Below are positions 15,833-23,715 of a stretch of DNA of 64,000 nucleotides, one piece after another. The stretch is taken from assembly GCF_018687475.1 (NCBI RefSeq), contig NZ_CP061292.1, positions 1,426,001-1,490,000 on the forward strand. Reading direction: 5' to 3'. This stretch comes from Polynucleobacter sp. MWH-UH24A (lineage in GTDB: Bacteria > Pseudomonadota > Gammaproteobacteria > Burkholderiales > Burkholderiaceae). The notes below the pieces were generated by a model, which saw nothing but the letters and a program-made list of their open reading frames with translations, did not search any database and was not told where the DNA came from. Numbering within the stretch: the first letter of the stretch is position 1; the number at the start of each line of letters is the position of its first letter. A program made the translations under genes and the position numbers.

Positions 15833-17347
15833 ATGGGTCCCCAAAAATTCACCGCCTCAAACACTGCAGAAGCCTTAAAAAAGGTTCGCCTCGAGATGGG
15901 TGCCGATGCCATGATTTTGTCGACAAGCGACACCGTCAATGGCGTTGAAATTGTGGCCATCACCCCCCAAGATTTGGCCAAGCTCTCCTCCGGAGGATCC
16001 GGATCGGGCGGTCGCCCCCGCGATCTCGACCCCGAAGTGGAGATTGCCCCAAGCTTTGCCCAACCAGCTAAATTAAGTGCGGCTCGCAATATACCCAAGC
16101 CCAGCACCTTCGCCACAGCCGATCCCAGTAACAACGCAGGCTTCAAACGCGTAGAGTTCCCTAGAATCTCCCCTTCTTCAGCCAACATGAGCTCGGGGGA
16201 TAGTTTTAAGCCGGCTTTTTTTGAGTCCTCGCAGCGCATCCCTGCCAGTGAGGCTAAATTTGTAGGCGAGGGTTCGGAGGAAGCGCCAGTTACGCCCAAA
16301 TCACTCAATGGCAGCCATCGCAATGGTGCTGCTGAAGTTAGTCCAAACCCAAAAACCATTGCCGAGCTTGCCAACTCACCGCGCGTTGAGAAACTCCTCT
16401 CCGAGATTGGCGAGGTGAAGAACTTATTGCAATCGCGGGTGGCTGGTAATTTTTGGGGTAATTTGCAGCAAGAGAAAGCCCACCTTACTGAAGTTATCAA
16501 GCATTTACTCAATACCGGCTTCTCCCCTCAGTTGTGCGCGGATATTACCCGGCAACTTCCAGAGACTTCGGATCTCCCCACCCTCTTACACAATGTGCGC
16601 GATCAGATTAAGGGCATGATCAAAACCGTCGACGCCTTTGCGACCTTTGATAAAGGTGGCGTATTTGCATTCATTGGACCCACTGGGGTGGGTAAGACCA
16701 CCACGGTAGCTAAGATTGCAGCGCGTTGCGTGTTGCGCTATGGACGCAATCAAGTCACCCTCTTAACGACCGATACCTATCGTATCGGCGCCCAAGAGCA
16801 GTTAAAAGTATTTGCCAAGATCTTGGGACTTACCGTGACCTCTTTGCGTGACGGCGAAGACCTCTCAACCAAACTTAAAGAACTCTCAGGCCGCAAGATT
16901 GTTTTACTCGATACCGCCGGCGTTAGTCAGCGCGACACCCTGATGCTTGAGCAATCCAAGACCTTGCAAGATGGCTCACAAAATGCGTCGCGGATCTTGG
17001 TGATGAGCTCGACAACCGATTTAAGAACCCAAGAAGAAGTGATTAAGCTACACAACCAAGCAGCTCAAAAGAATGGGGCTGGCAAGATTGATGCGGCGGT
17101 CATTACCAAGATTGATGAAGCGGCCCACGTGGCACCCGTGGTCGATAGCATTATTCGGCACGACATGCCGCTCTTATTTATTTCCAATGGTCAGCGCGTA
17201 CCCGAAGATTTGAGCTTGCCTGATCTTGATTACTTAAGTCATCGCGCCGTTCAAGCACGGGCATTCTCTGAAGATCTGTCTTACAGCGACGATCAAATCC
17301 CAGCCATCTTCTCCAATAACTTGGGTGATTGGATCAAAACCTCCTAA
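15833..17347 (+). CDS. flhF: Flagellar SRP-like GTPase FlhF
   Basis: The 504-residue protein has the FlhF N-terminal motif (KFTASNTAEALKKVRLEMG), a long low-complexity linker (about 45-175), and an SRP-type NG GTPase domain. G1 lies at 282-290 (GPTGVGKTT), followed by TTDTYRIGAQEQLK, DTAG and TKIDEA motifs. FlhF places polar flagella at the cell pole, so a polar flagellum is likely. GGAG lies about eight bases before the ATG. The stop overlaps the next start in TAATG, which couples it to the FlhG-like gene. Confidence 0.95.
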   Translation: MGPQKFTASNTAEALKKVRLEMGADAMILSTSDTVNGVEIVAITPQDLAKLSSGGSGSGGRPRDLDPEVEIAPSFAQPAKLSAARNIPKPSTFATADPSNNAGFKRVEFPRISPSSANMSSGDSFKPAFFESSQRIPASEAKFVGEGSEEAPVTPKSLNGSHRNGAAEVSPNPKTIAELANSPRVEKLLSEIGEVKNLLQSRVAGNFWGNLQQEKAHLTEVIKHLLNTGFSPQLCADITRQLPETSDLPTLLHNVRDQIKGMIKTVDAFATFDKGGVFAFIGPTGVGKTTTVAKIAARCVLRYGRNQVTLLTTDTYRIGAQEQLKVFAKILGLTVTSLRDGEDLSTKLKELSGRKIVLLDTAGVSQRDTLMLEQSKTLQDGSQNASRILVMSSTTDLRTQEEVIKLHNQAAQKNGAGKIDAAVITKIDEAAHVAPVVDSIIRHDMPLLFISNGQRVPEDLSLPDLDYLSHRAVQARAFSEDLSYSDDQIPAIFSNNLGDWIKTS

Positions 17348-18165
17348 TGACTGAGAGCGTTACACAATCAGGCGTTGATCAAGCCGAGGGCCTGCGCTCC
17401 ATCTTTGGCGCTGAATCCAGTTGTGTGGTTTGCTTAGCCAGCGCCCTTGATGTCGATACGACGATTCATTTGGGGCATGGCACTGCGCATGCCCTGAAAA
17501 ATGGGGGTCATAAGACTTTGCTGCTTGATGAGTTTGGCTTATCCGAGCGACGCACCATGGCTGGTTTTTTATACCCCACTCGCTACGATCTGGCCCAAGC
17601 CTTGAGTAACGCTGTTCATCTCTTAAAAGTAGTTCGTAATATTGAGGATCACTTTTGGTATGCCACGGCAGCGAAGATTCGAGCGCTGCACGCCCGTCGG
17701 CAAATTAAGTTGCCAACCTTGGATGAGCGACTTTTGCAAGCGGGCTTAAGCATCGATTACATCTTGGTACCCACCACCGATCCAAATGCCACCATCTTGT
17801 CCTACTATGGTCATCAAATTAAACGTTTTGTGGTGAGCTCGCCCGATCACGAATCCCTGAGTCGAGCCTTAGCCATGGTGCGCGAGATGTGCGTGTTTCA
17901 GACCGATGAAAGTTATCCGGTATTAATCATTGGTGGCGCCTCCGAAGAAGAGGGGCAAGCTGCCTTTCAAAAATTAGCCGAGGCTTCGCAAACGGTCTTA
18001 CATCAAGCACTGCACTTTGCCGGTTGGATTCGTGCGTTTATGTCAAGTCGCATTGTGGTGGATCCCGAAGATAACGAAATCAGTGTTCCGGTCGCTGGCC
18101 CCGTGAGCGAATTTGTTCTGCCCGTGGAGTTTTTCAAAACGATTTCCGCAAAAATAATGGCTTAG
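17347..18165 (+). CDS. FlhG/MinD-like protein lacking a P-loop
   Basis: The gene occupies the flhG/fleN position between flhF and fliA, and its ATG overlaps the flhF stop (TAATG). Of its 272 residues, the N-terminal part aligns by eye with FlhG: residues 31-39 (ASALDVDTT) replace the deviant Walker A (consensus SGKGGVGKT), and LLLDEF near 58-63 replaces the LLLDAD switch. Both the signature and the catalytic lysines are missing, so ATP binding is doubtful. A TTDPNATILSYYG stretch near 137 resembles the later MinD region. It may be a pseudo-ATPase that still partners FlhF. An ORF extension to 17329 exists but the coupled ATG is preferred. Confidence 0.7.
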   Translation: MTESVTQSGVDQAEGLRSIFGAESSCVVCLASALDVDTTIHLGHGTAHALKNGGHKTLLLDEFGLSERRTMAGFLYPTRYDLAQALSNAVHLLKVVRNIEDHFWYATAAKIRALHARRQIKLPTLDERLLQAGLSIDYILVPTTDPNATILSYYGHQIKRFVVSSPDHESLSRALAMVREMCVFQTDESYPVLIIGGASEEEGQAAFQKLAEASQTVLHQALHFAGWIRAFMSSRIVVDPEDNEISVPVAGPVSEFVLPVEFFKTISAKIMA

Positions 18166-18214
18166 GTTCATTTCTGCCGTATTATTGGCCTACCGTTTTT
18201 ATTACCGTATTGGC

Positions 18215-18919
18215 ATGCCTCCACGCACTCCCACTGCCTATCAGGCGCTTGACCTCAATGAGGCCATCACCACCCATTTACCGCTGGTAAAACGCATTGC
18301 CTATCAGATTGCTTCGCGTTTACCCCCTAATGTTGAAATCGATGATTTGGTGCAAGAGGGCTTAACGGGTTTACTCGATGCACTCAAGCGTTACGAACCG
18401 CAACCAAATCTGAACTTTGAGGTCTATGCGCGTACCCGAATTCGGGGGGCCATTTACGATGCTTGTCGGCGCAACGATATCCTGCCGCGCAACCAACGCG
18501 ATGATCTTGTCCGACTTGAAAAAACTACGCGTTCTCTTGAACAGACCCTCGGTCGCCATCCCACCGAGATCGAAGTGGCTGATGCTTGTGAAATGAGCCT
18601 TGATCAATACCATGAGGTGATGGGGACGATGGTCAATCTCATGCCCTTGGATGATCTCTCCGAAGAAATGCTCCCCGCTGATCTGGGTTCCGATCCACTT
18701 CAAGCAGCATCGATGCGGCAGTTTGCCGATCGTATTGCATCGATTCTTGAGGGCTTACCTGAAAATGAACGACTAGTAATGGCGCTGCATTACCAGGAAG
18801 ACTTATCCTATCGTGAGATTGCGCAGGTCATGAACCTAACGGCTGGGCGCATTAGCCAAATCCATACCCAAGGAATGATTCGGATTCGGGCGAAGTTGAA
18901 GATTAATTCTTCAGACTAG
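18215..18919 (+). CDS. fliA: RNA polymerase sigma-28 factor FliA
   Basis: The 234-residue sigma factor has region 2 (PLVKRIAYQIASRLP, then DDLVQEGLTGLLDALKRY) and region 4 (LPENERLVMALHYQEDLSYR, with the helix-turn-helix at GRISQIHTQ). I chose the ATG at 18215 over an in-frame TTG at 18185, because FliA proteins start a few residues before the EAITTHLPLVKRIAY segment. It transcribes late flagellar genes and is held by FlgM. The 3' end overlaps the convergent TPR-glycosyltransferase gene by nine bases. Confidence 0.95.
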   Translation: MPPRTPTAYQALDLNEAITTHLPLVKRIAYQIASRLPPNVEIDDLVQEGLTGLLDALKRYEPQPNLNFEVYARTRIRGAIYDACRRNDILPRNQRDDLVRLEKTTRSLEQTLGRHPTEIEVADACEMSLDQYHEVMGTMVNLMPLDDLSEEMLPADLGSDPLQAASMRQFADRIASILEGLPENERLVMALHYQEDLSYREIAQVMNLTAGRISQIHTQGMIRIRAKLKINSSD

Positions 18920-20626
18920 ATACTTTTGTTTGATTTTATCAACGATTAAATTCATTGCGCCTGCCCAGTTATTTAAGGAAGGTTGCTTGAATATTTGAAT
19001 ACTTGGATACCAAAGGCTTCTACCATCTTTCACGTTGCCCCAATACCATAAACTGCCCGCATTACTTGGAGTCATCAGATAGCACTCTTTACCGAGTCCA
19101 CCAACAATATGAGTGGTGGTGTTACTACACGTTACTACAAAATCGCAAGCCTCTACTAACGAAGCTAGGCCGTCAATATCTTGCATATTATCCACCGAGT
19201 CACACTGCAGTATTTTGATGCCATGCCTATGTTCAAACTCCTTCAACTCTTCCTCAACATTTCCATACTGAAGATTAACAAATTGAATGTTTGGCAAATT
19301 AAATAATGGTAGAAAATCCTCTAGAGTGAGACTTTTACTTTCTCCATGCTTACCTGATTTACTTCTCCATGAAATACCACATAATAATTTTTTCTCTAGA
19401 CAAAGCTGATTTTTTAATGATTCAGAGTACGCTTCATTAGCAATTAAAAACTTATTAGCGATCTTATTAAAATCATCAGCCTGATTTATAAAGAACTTTC
19501 CTAACGACCCCAGAGCCAAATACTGATCAAAAATAGTTTTTGAATTTATTTCGCTAATAAATTCAATATTTGGAAAAGAGCGATTGAGCAGCTCCACTAA
19601 TCTTTTTTCCACAAGAATAATAGTTCTGTTTGCTATATTTTCAATGAGCGGCAATAACGAAGAGTACAAAATTTGATCTCCAATCCCTTGTTCGCCATAA
19701 ATCAACAAACGCTCTGCTTTTTGACCTACATCTAATATTGGTTTATCAAATTCAATCCTTTTTGAATTGAATGATTTAACATGCCATCGATGATCGTATC
19801 CTTTCCATCCCTCAAAAAAGTGACCTAGGGTTAAATAAGTTAATCCCATGTTATAAAAAGAATCGTGATTATCTGGATTTAATTCAGTTGAAATTTTTAG
19901 ACTTTTTAGAGCTTCTTCTAATTCGTTGTTGTCGCTCAAAATTGCAGACTGATTGGTATAGAAAATATCTTTCTTTGGGTCAATCGAAATTGCTTTACTG
20001 ATCAACTCTTTGGCTTTTTCATATTGATGTAATTTCTGATAAACCAAGGATAAATTTGAATAAGCTGTTGCATAATCACTCTTTAAATTTATAGCTTTTT
20101 CATAATTTTCAATAGCTTTGTTGTAGTCCTTTAACTCCGCCAACACCACGCCTAAGTTATTAAAAACGAGTTCATCATTATTTTTAAGTTTGAGTGCTCT
20201 CTCATAATCACCCTTTGCCTCTAAAAATTTTTCTTGATCTTGATATATTGAGCCTCTGCATTTGTAATGGCTGGGATTTTCTGGTTCAAGCTGAATCGCA
20301 ATCTGAATTTCTTTAAATGCCCTATCGAATAGTTTTAAATCTCTCAATACATAACTAAAGTGATTATGAAGTTTTGCACTATTAGGATTTATATTTAAAC
20401 CAATTAGTGCAAGTTCTGCTGCAAGTGCTGAATTTTTTGTCTTGTATGCAATTACACTTGACATCGTAATAGCATCAAAATTTACAGGGTCAAGTTCAAG
20501 AACTTTTTCTAAAAATAATTGAGATTCTTGATATCGCTCAAGATTGTAATAATGCAAACCTTTTTCTAAATTCTTTTTTACTTCTAGAGAATTTTTTTTT
20601 ATTTTTATATTATTTTTTTTCTTCAT
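18911..20626 (-). CDS. TPR protein with C-terminal glycosyltransferase domain, FlmG-like
   Basis: In this 571-residue protein, residues from about 15 to 290 form successive tetratricopeptide repeats (for example YNKAIENYEKAINLKSDYAT). Residues from about 300 to 571 form a GT9/GT41-like fold, including LLIYGEQGIGDQILYSSLLP and a C-terminal CSNTTTHIVGGLG region. The same layout is known for flagellin glycosyltransferases such as Caulobacter FlmG. It starts 15 bases after flgN in the flgA-flgM-flgN operon, which favours flagellin as target. The gene is AT-rich compared with its neighbours, a sign of possible transfer. Target and sugar are inferred. Confidence 0.72.
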   Translation of the reverse strand: MKKKNNIKIKKNSLEVKKNLEKGLHYYNLERYQESQLFLEKVLELDPVNFDAITMSSVIAYKTKNSALAAELALIGLNINPNSAKLHNHFSYVLRDLKLFDRAFKEIQIAIQLEPENPSHYKCRGSIYQDQEKFLEAKGDYERALKLKNNDELVFNNLGVVLAELKDYNKAIENYEKAINLKSDYATAYSNLSLVYQKLHQYEKAKELISKAISIDPKKDIFYTNQSAILSDNNELEEALKSLKISTELNPDNHDSFYNMGLTYLTLGHFFEGWKGYDHRWHVKSFNSKRIEFDKPILDVGQKAERLLIYGEQGIGDQILYSSLLPLIENIANRTIILVEKRLVELLNRSFPNIEFISEINSKTIFDQYLALGSLGKFFINQADDFNKIANKFLIANEAYSESLKNQLCLEKKLLCGISWRSKSGKHGESKSLTLEDFLPLFNLPNIQFVNLQYGNVEEELKEFEHRHGIKILQCDSVDNMQDIDGLASLVEACDFVVTCSNTTTHIVGGLGKECYLMTPSNAGSLWYWGNVKDGRSLWYPSIQIFKQPSLNNWAGAMNLIVDKIKQKYLV

Positions 20627-20641
20627 TGATTGATTAATTAT

Positions 20642-21034
20642 TTAAGCTTTCCGAGACAACACCCCACCCACTGCACCAGGCACCTCGCCGTCACTACCGT
20701 AGGTTGCTCCCGGAGCTTGTTGGGCGATGAAGGATTGCATGGCGGCACTGCGTTGCATGGCTAGACGAATCAAATCGCCATTAATTTGGTGATCGACTGA
20801 TGCTTGATCGAGTAATTGATGCAGGATTTGTTTTTGCTCTTCGGGGTATTGATTGATATCGGCTTTAAGTTTCTCGGGTCCCTCGGGATAGCCATTGATT
20901 AACTCCAACGCAACCCGGGTTTGCTCAAGGGCATCGGGCAATGCATCCATATTGTTGGTTTCCAGTGTTTGGCGCAGACGAGCAACGGCGGCGGCAATTT
21001 GTTCTAAGAGCGACTGGAGTTCAGCAAAGGTCAT
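20642..21034 (-). CDS. flgN: Flagellar export chaperone FlgN
   Basis: This 130-residue helical protein has the FlgN pattern: an N-terminal helix with LQSLLEQIAAAVARLRQTLE, and a C-terminal region with GDLIRLAMQRSAAMQSFIAQ followed by a Tyr-containing tail with ATYGSDGEV. FlgN escorts the hook-filament junction proteins FlgK and FlgL to the export gate. It lies 81 bases behind flgM, the usual flgMN order, and just before the TPR-glycosyltransferase gene. Confidence 0.85.
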   Translation of the reverse strand: MTFAELQSLLEQIAAAVARLRQTLETNNMDALPDALEQTRVALELINGYPEGPEKLKADINQYPEEQKQILHQLLDQASVDHQINGDLIRLAMQRSAAMQSFIAQQAPGATYGSDGEVPGAVGGVLSRKA

Positions 21035-21115
21035 AGCGATGAAGGAATCAATGAAGTTGGCGATAGCATACGCTAAGCCATGAATGGCTTCAAGTTTTGC
21101 TTGGGGTTTGGAAAC

Positions 21116-21448
21116 TTACTTGGCGCGGACTTTGCTACCGAGCGCAGCAATCGTATCGCCTAGGATGCCGTTGGCAATCTTTTGGTAGTCGATCTCAAAT
21201 TCGCCAGCATCGATCTTGGCGCGGATTTTATCCAAGAGGACTTTGTCCGTTGCCTTATCGGTTTTGAGCTCTTCCTTAATCTCAGCCAGTTTGGCTGTGA
21301 GACTAATATCGAGGCTGACTGCGGGGCCCTTCAGTGCCTCGGCCTTTGCATTGGGATTTTGGATACCAGGGGGCGATTTTTGAGCAACATCCACCCGGCC
21401 TGGCTCTTTGCCCGACGGAATGAGTGGTGTACTGTCGTTAATCTTCAT
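21116..21448 (-). CDS. flgM: Anti-sigma-28 factor FlgM
   Basis: The 110-residue protein has an N-terminal disordered part (KINDSTPLIPSG) and a C-terminal sigma-binding half with KVLLDKIRAKIDAGEFEIDY followed by QKIANGILGD, a well-conserved FlgM signature. It binds FliA until it is exported through the finished hook. It starts 24 bases behind flgA, in line with a flgAMN operon. Confidence 0.94.
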   Translation of the reverse strand: MKINDSTPLIPSGKEPGRVDVAQKSPPGIQNPNAKAEALKGPAVSLDISLTAKLAEIKEELKTDKATDKVLLDKIRAKIDAGEFEIDYQKIANGILGDTIAALGSKVRAK

Positions 21449-21472
21449 CGTTTTCCCTTATAAGTCCCTACT

Positions 21473-22222
21473 TTAACGGTCTAGGGTCATTTCTACAACC
21501 CCGGGCCGTATCACCTTACCCTGCAATACCTGGCCATCGTTTAACCGAACCCGCACCATTTCGTTCATCATGCCTTGCGTTTGGGCGGTTCCGGTCCCGG
21601 TAACCTGGAAATCCCGGCCTTTTAGCAAAATGGTGACCGGATCCCCTACTTTGATTACGGCAGTTTCCCGTAAATCGTTTAGCCCAATTGGCATCCCCAT
21701 CTGGATGGGGCGGGTCAAGACCCGGTCGTCCGCCTCCCTGGGGCTGCGCAGTACGTCATCGGGCACCCCGGTGAGATCACCATTGGTAATGCGCATGTCC
21801 GAGGCCGATAAGCGGCTTCCGGCCTGTAAATAGCGGGTCGAGACCACATAATCCCCGTACACCCGGATCATCACCGGGATATTGAATAACCAGGCCGCTT
21901 TTAGGCAACGGGCCTGCACCACGCTGCGCCCCCAAAGACGCATATTGGGGGCCGATAAGACCTCAATCGTTCCTCCGGGACAGGCTGGGAGCACCATGGA
22001 GGGCTCCAAAAAGTCCACTTCGGTCCGAAAACCAGCCACCGTCGGGCTTTTTTGGATAAAGCGCCGAATGTTGTTTTGCACCTCAAGAGGAATGCCTGGA
22101 ACTTGCTGGGCAAGATTGGTGGGGGGGTTGGATTGGGCTTGGGCTTGGGTTTGCGCGTCAGCCGCCTGGGTTCCAAAAAGGGCAAGCCCTAGGCAAAGCA
22201 ATAGCGCACGCAGACGATTCAT
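21473..22222 (-). CDS. flgA: Flagellar P-ring assembly chaperone FlgA
   Basis: The 249-residue protein has a signal peptide ending near AADA (about residue 23) and a C-terminal SAF domain: STRYLQAGSRLSASDMRI, then IQMGMPIGLNDLRETAVIKV and VTILLKGRDFQVTGTGTA. FlgA acts in the periplasm and helps FlgI form the P ring. Its ATG overlaps the stop of the upstream CheA-like gene in ATGA, so translation is coupled to that gene. Confidence 0.94.
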   Translation of the reverse strand: MNRLRALLLCLGLALFGTQAADAQTQAQAQSNPPTNLAQQVPGIPLEVQNNIRRFIQKSPTVAGFRTEVDFLEPSMVLPACPGGTIEVLSAPNMRLWGRSVVQARCLKAAWLFNIPVMIRVYGDYVVSTRYLQAGSRLSASDMRITNGDLTGVPDDVLRSPREADDRVLTRPIQMGMPIGLNDLRETAVIKVGDPVTILLKGRDFQVTGTGTAQTQGMMNEMVRVRLNDGQVLQGKVIRPGVVEMTLDR

Positions 22223-23715
22223 CGTGTGAAGCGATCAATCGCTACCCAATAATGGGCTTGGCTATCGCCATCGAGTGCAATCCCGCCAAGCCACGCCGGC
22301 TTCGAAATGGAACTGGGGATCTCGAGGTGGATGTTCATGGTCTGCATCCCAATAAACTCGTGGGCATAAAGCTCGTACAGTTGATTACCCACTCGCAGCT
22401 TTAACTGAATCTTCGGTTCCTCAATCGAGCCGAGTTGATCCCAAACCGTTTTCTCGGACTCGAGGATGCGATCTGAGGAGAGGTATTGAACAGCGGGAAT
22501 GGCATAGAGCTCGTGATGACGCACCATGTTTACAATCGGCATCCGAATCAAACTTGAGGGGCAACTCATCCGAATCCCTTGCTCCATGACCTCAATACTG
22601 CCCGCAATCGAAGCAAGCAAACCGCCAATCGCAACCACCTGGTCTTCGGTGGGAACGATGGCATCCAGATCCACAAAAATCATGGAGCCCTGCTCCACAG
22701 CAAAAATACTCGGGCATGGGGGCAAGATACTTAAGCAGGTCACAAGCGTTTGGGCAATATCGGGATCGGCATAGACCTCATCAATCAAAAGCTCATCGCT
22801 CAATCCCTCAAACCGTTTTTTTAGGGATTGCTGCCCAACCCGCACGATGTCATCTTGCTGGTCAGACAATAAATGATCGCTTTCACTGCGGCTCCAGCCT
22901 TTAGCCTTTTGCGCAATCATCCGAACAGCTTGCAATCGATTTAGGGCGGCGCGACGATTAAAGCTGTATTGGCTATTTTGATCAATAAAGTTCGTAGCGA
23001 TTGATTTATCAAGCGAACTCATATCGTTGATCTCCGTGGCGGCTACTGGGATAGTCAATGCAGTGTCAAGGGTAGCGATTCCATCACTTGCACTGGTCAT
23101 CGGATTTAAAAAGGGTTTAAAAATGGCATCAAGGTCTTGAATGGTTTGATCCAGACGCTTATTAATAATGTCACTTTGGGTTGGGTAGTCAATGATCGGA
23201 TCAACCACACTGCTTTGCGAAATTGCGCGGTGTTTAAAGGAATCCACCGCAGCGTGCGCATGGCTTAGGCTTGCATGCACCTCCGAGAGTGAATGGGCAA
23301 TGCTTTGTTTGTTAAAACGCAGCAACTGCTTCCAGAACTCCTTTTTTTGACTCTCCAGGTGCGTGAGGTCCGCAGCGTGAGTGTTCTCACCATTTTCATC
23401 GGCCAAAACGGAGACGCTCTCCGTTTCAGCTCGCACAATCTCGACAAGATCGTGCACGAGCAGCACGAGCTCTTTACTACTTTTACTCTCGGCCTCATTT
23501 TGGGCATTACTCGGGCGATGATCTTTGAGTTGCTGACTAAGCTCGGTTGCAAAGTTAGAAAGCTCAACCATCCGCGCGCCATCTAGGGCATTGGCTAAAT
23601 CAACGCAATGCATGATGAGGCTATCAAAATTACCCAGTTCTTGCGATTGCGCAATGACCAAGCCTTCTAAGGCTCGATCAATGTCAACCAGAAACAGTGG
23701 GCGCTCTTCAGCCAT
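22219..23715 (-). CDS. CheA/ChpA-like protein lacking kinase motifs
   Basis: This 498-residue soluble protein has no obvious database-style name. Its last 150 residues resemble the end of CheA: a GSIEVMEQGIRMSCPSSLIR stretch like the last strands of the HATPase domain, then a P5 (CheW-like) domain with LYAIPAVQYL, a second strand set LKLRVGNQLYELYAHEF, and WLGGIALDGDSQAHYWVAID matching the CheA AGATILGDG segment. No His of an HPt site with its usual context, and no N, G1 or G2 ATP-binding boxes, are visible. The N-terminal half is helical. The ATG at 23715 is preferred over a TTG nine bases upstream. It overlaps the MCP-like gene by eight bases and flgA by four. The family assignment is my reading by eye. 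Confidence 0.5.
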   Translation of the reverse strand: MAEERPLFLVDIDRALEGLVIAQSQELGNFDSLIMHCVDLANALDGARMVELSNFATELSQQLKDHRPSNAQNEAESKSSKELVLLVHDLVEIVRAETESVSVLADENGENTHAADLTHLESQKKEFWKQLLRFNKQSIAHSLSEVHASLSHAHAAVDSFKHRAISQSSVVDPIIDYPTQSDIINKRLDQTIQDLDAIFKPFLNPMTSASDGIATLDTALTIPVAATEINDMSSLDKSIATNFIDQNSQYSFNRRAALNRLQAVRMIAQKAKGWSRSESDHLLSDQQDDIVRVGQQSLKKRFEGLSDELLIDEVYADPDIAQTLVTCLSILPPCPSIFAVEQGSMIFVDLDAIVPTEDQVVAIGGLLASIAGSIEVMEQGIRMSCPSSLIRMPIVNMVRHHELYAIPAVQYLSSDRILESEKTVWDQLGSIEEPKIQLKLRVGNQLYELYAHEFIGMQTMNIHLEIPSSISKPAWLGGIALDGDSQAHYWVAIDRFTR

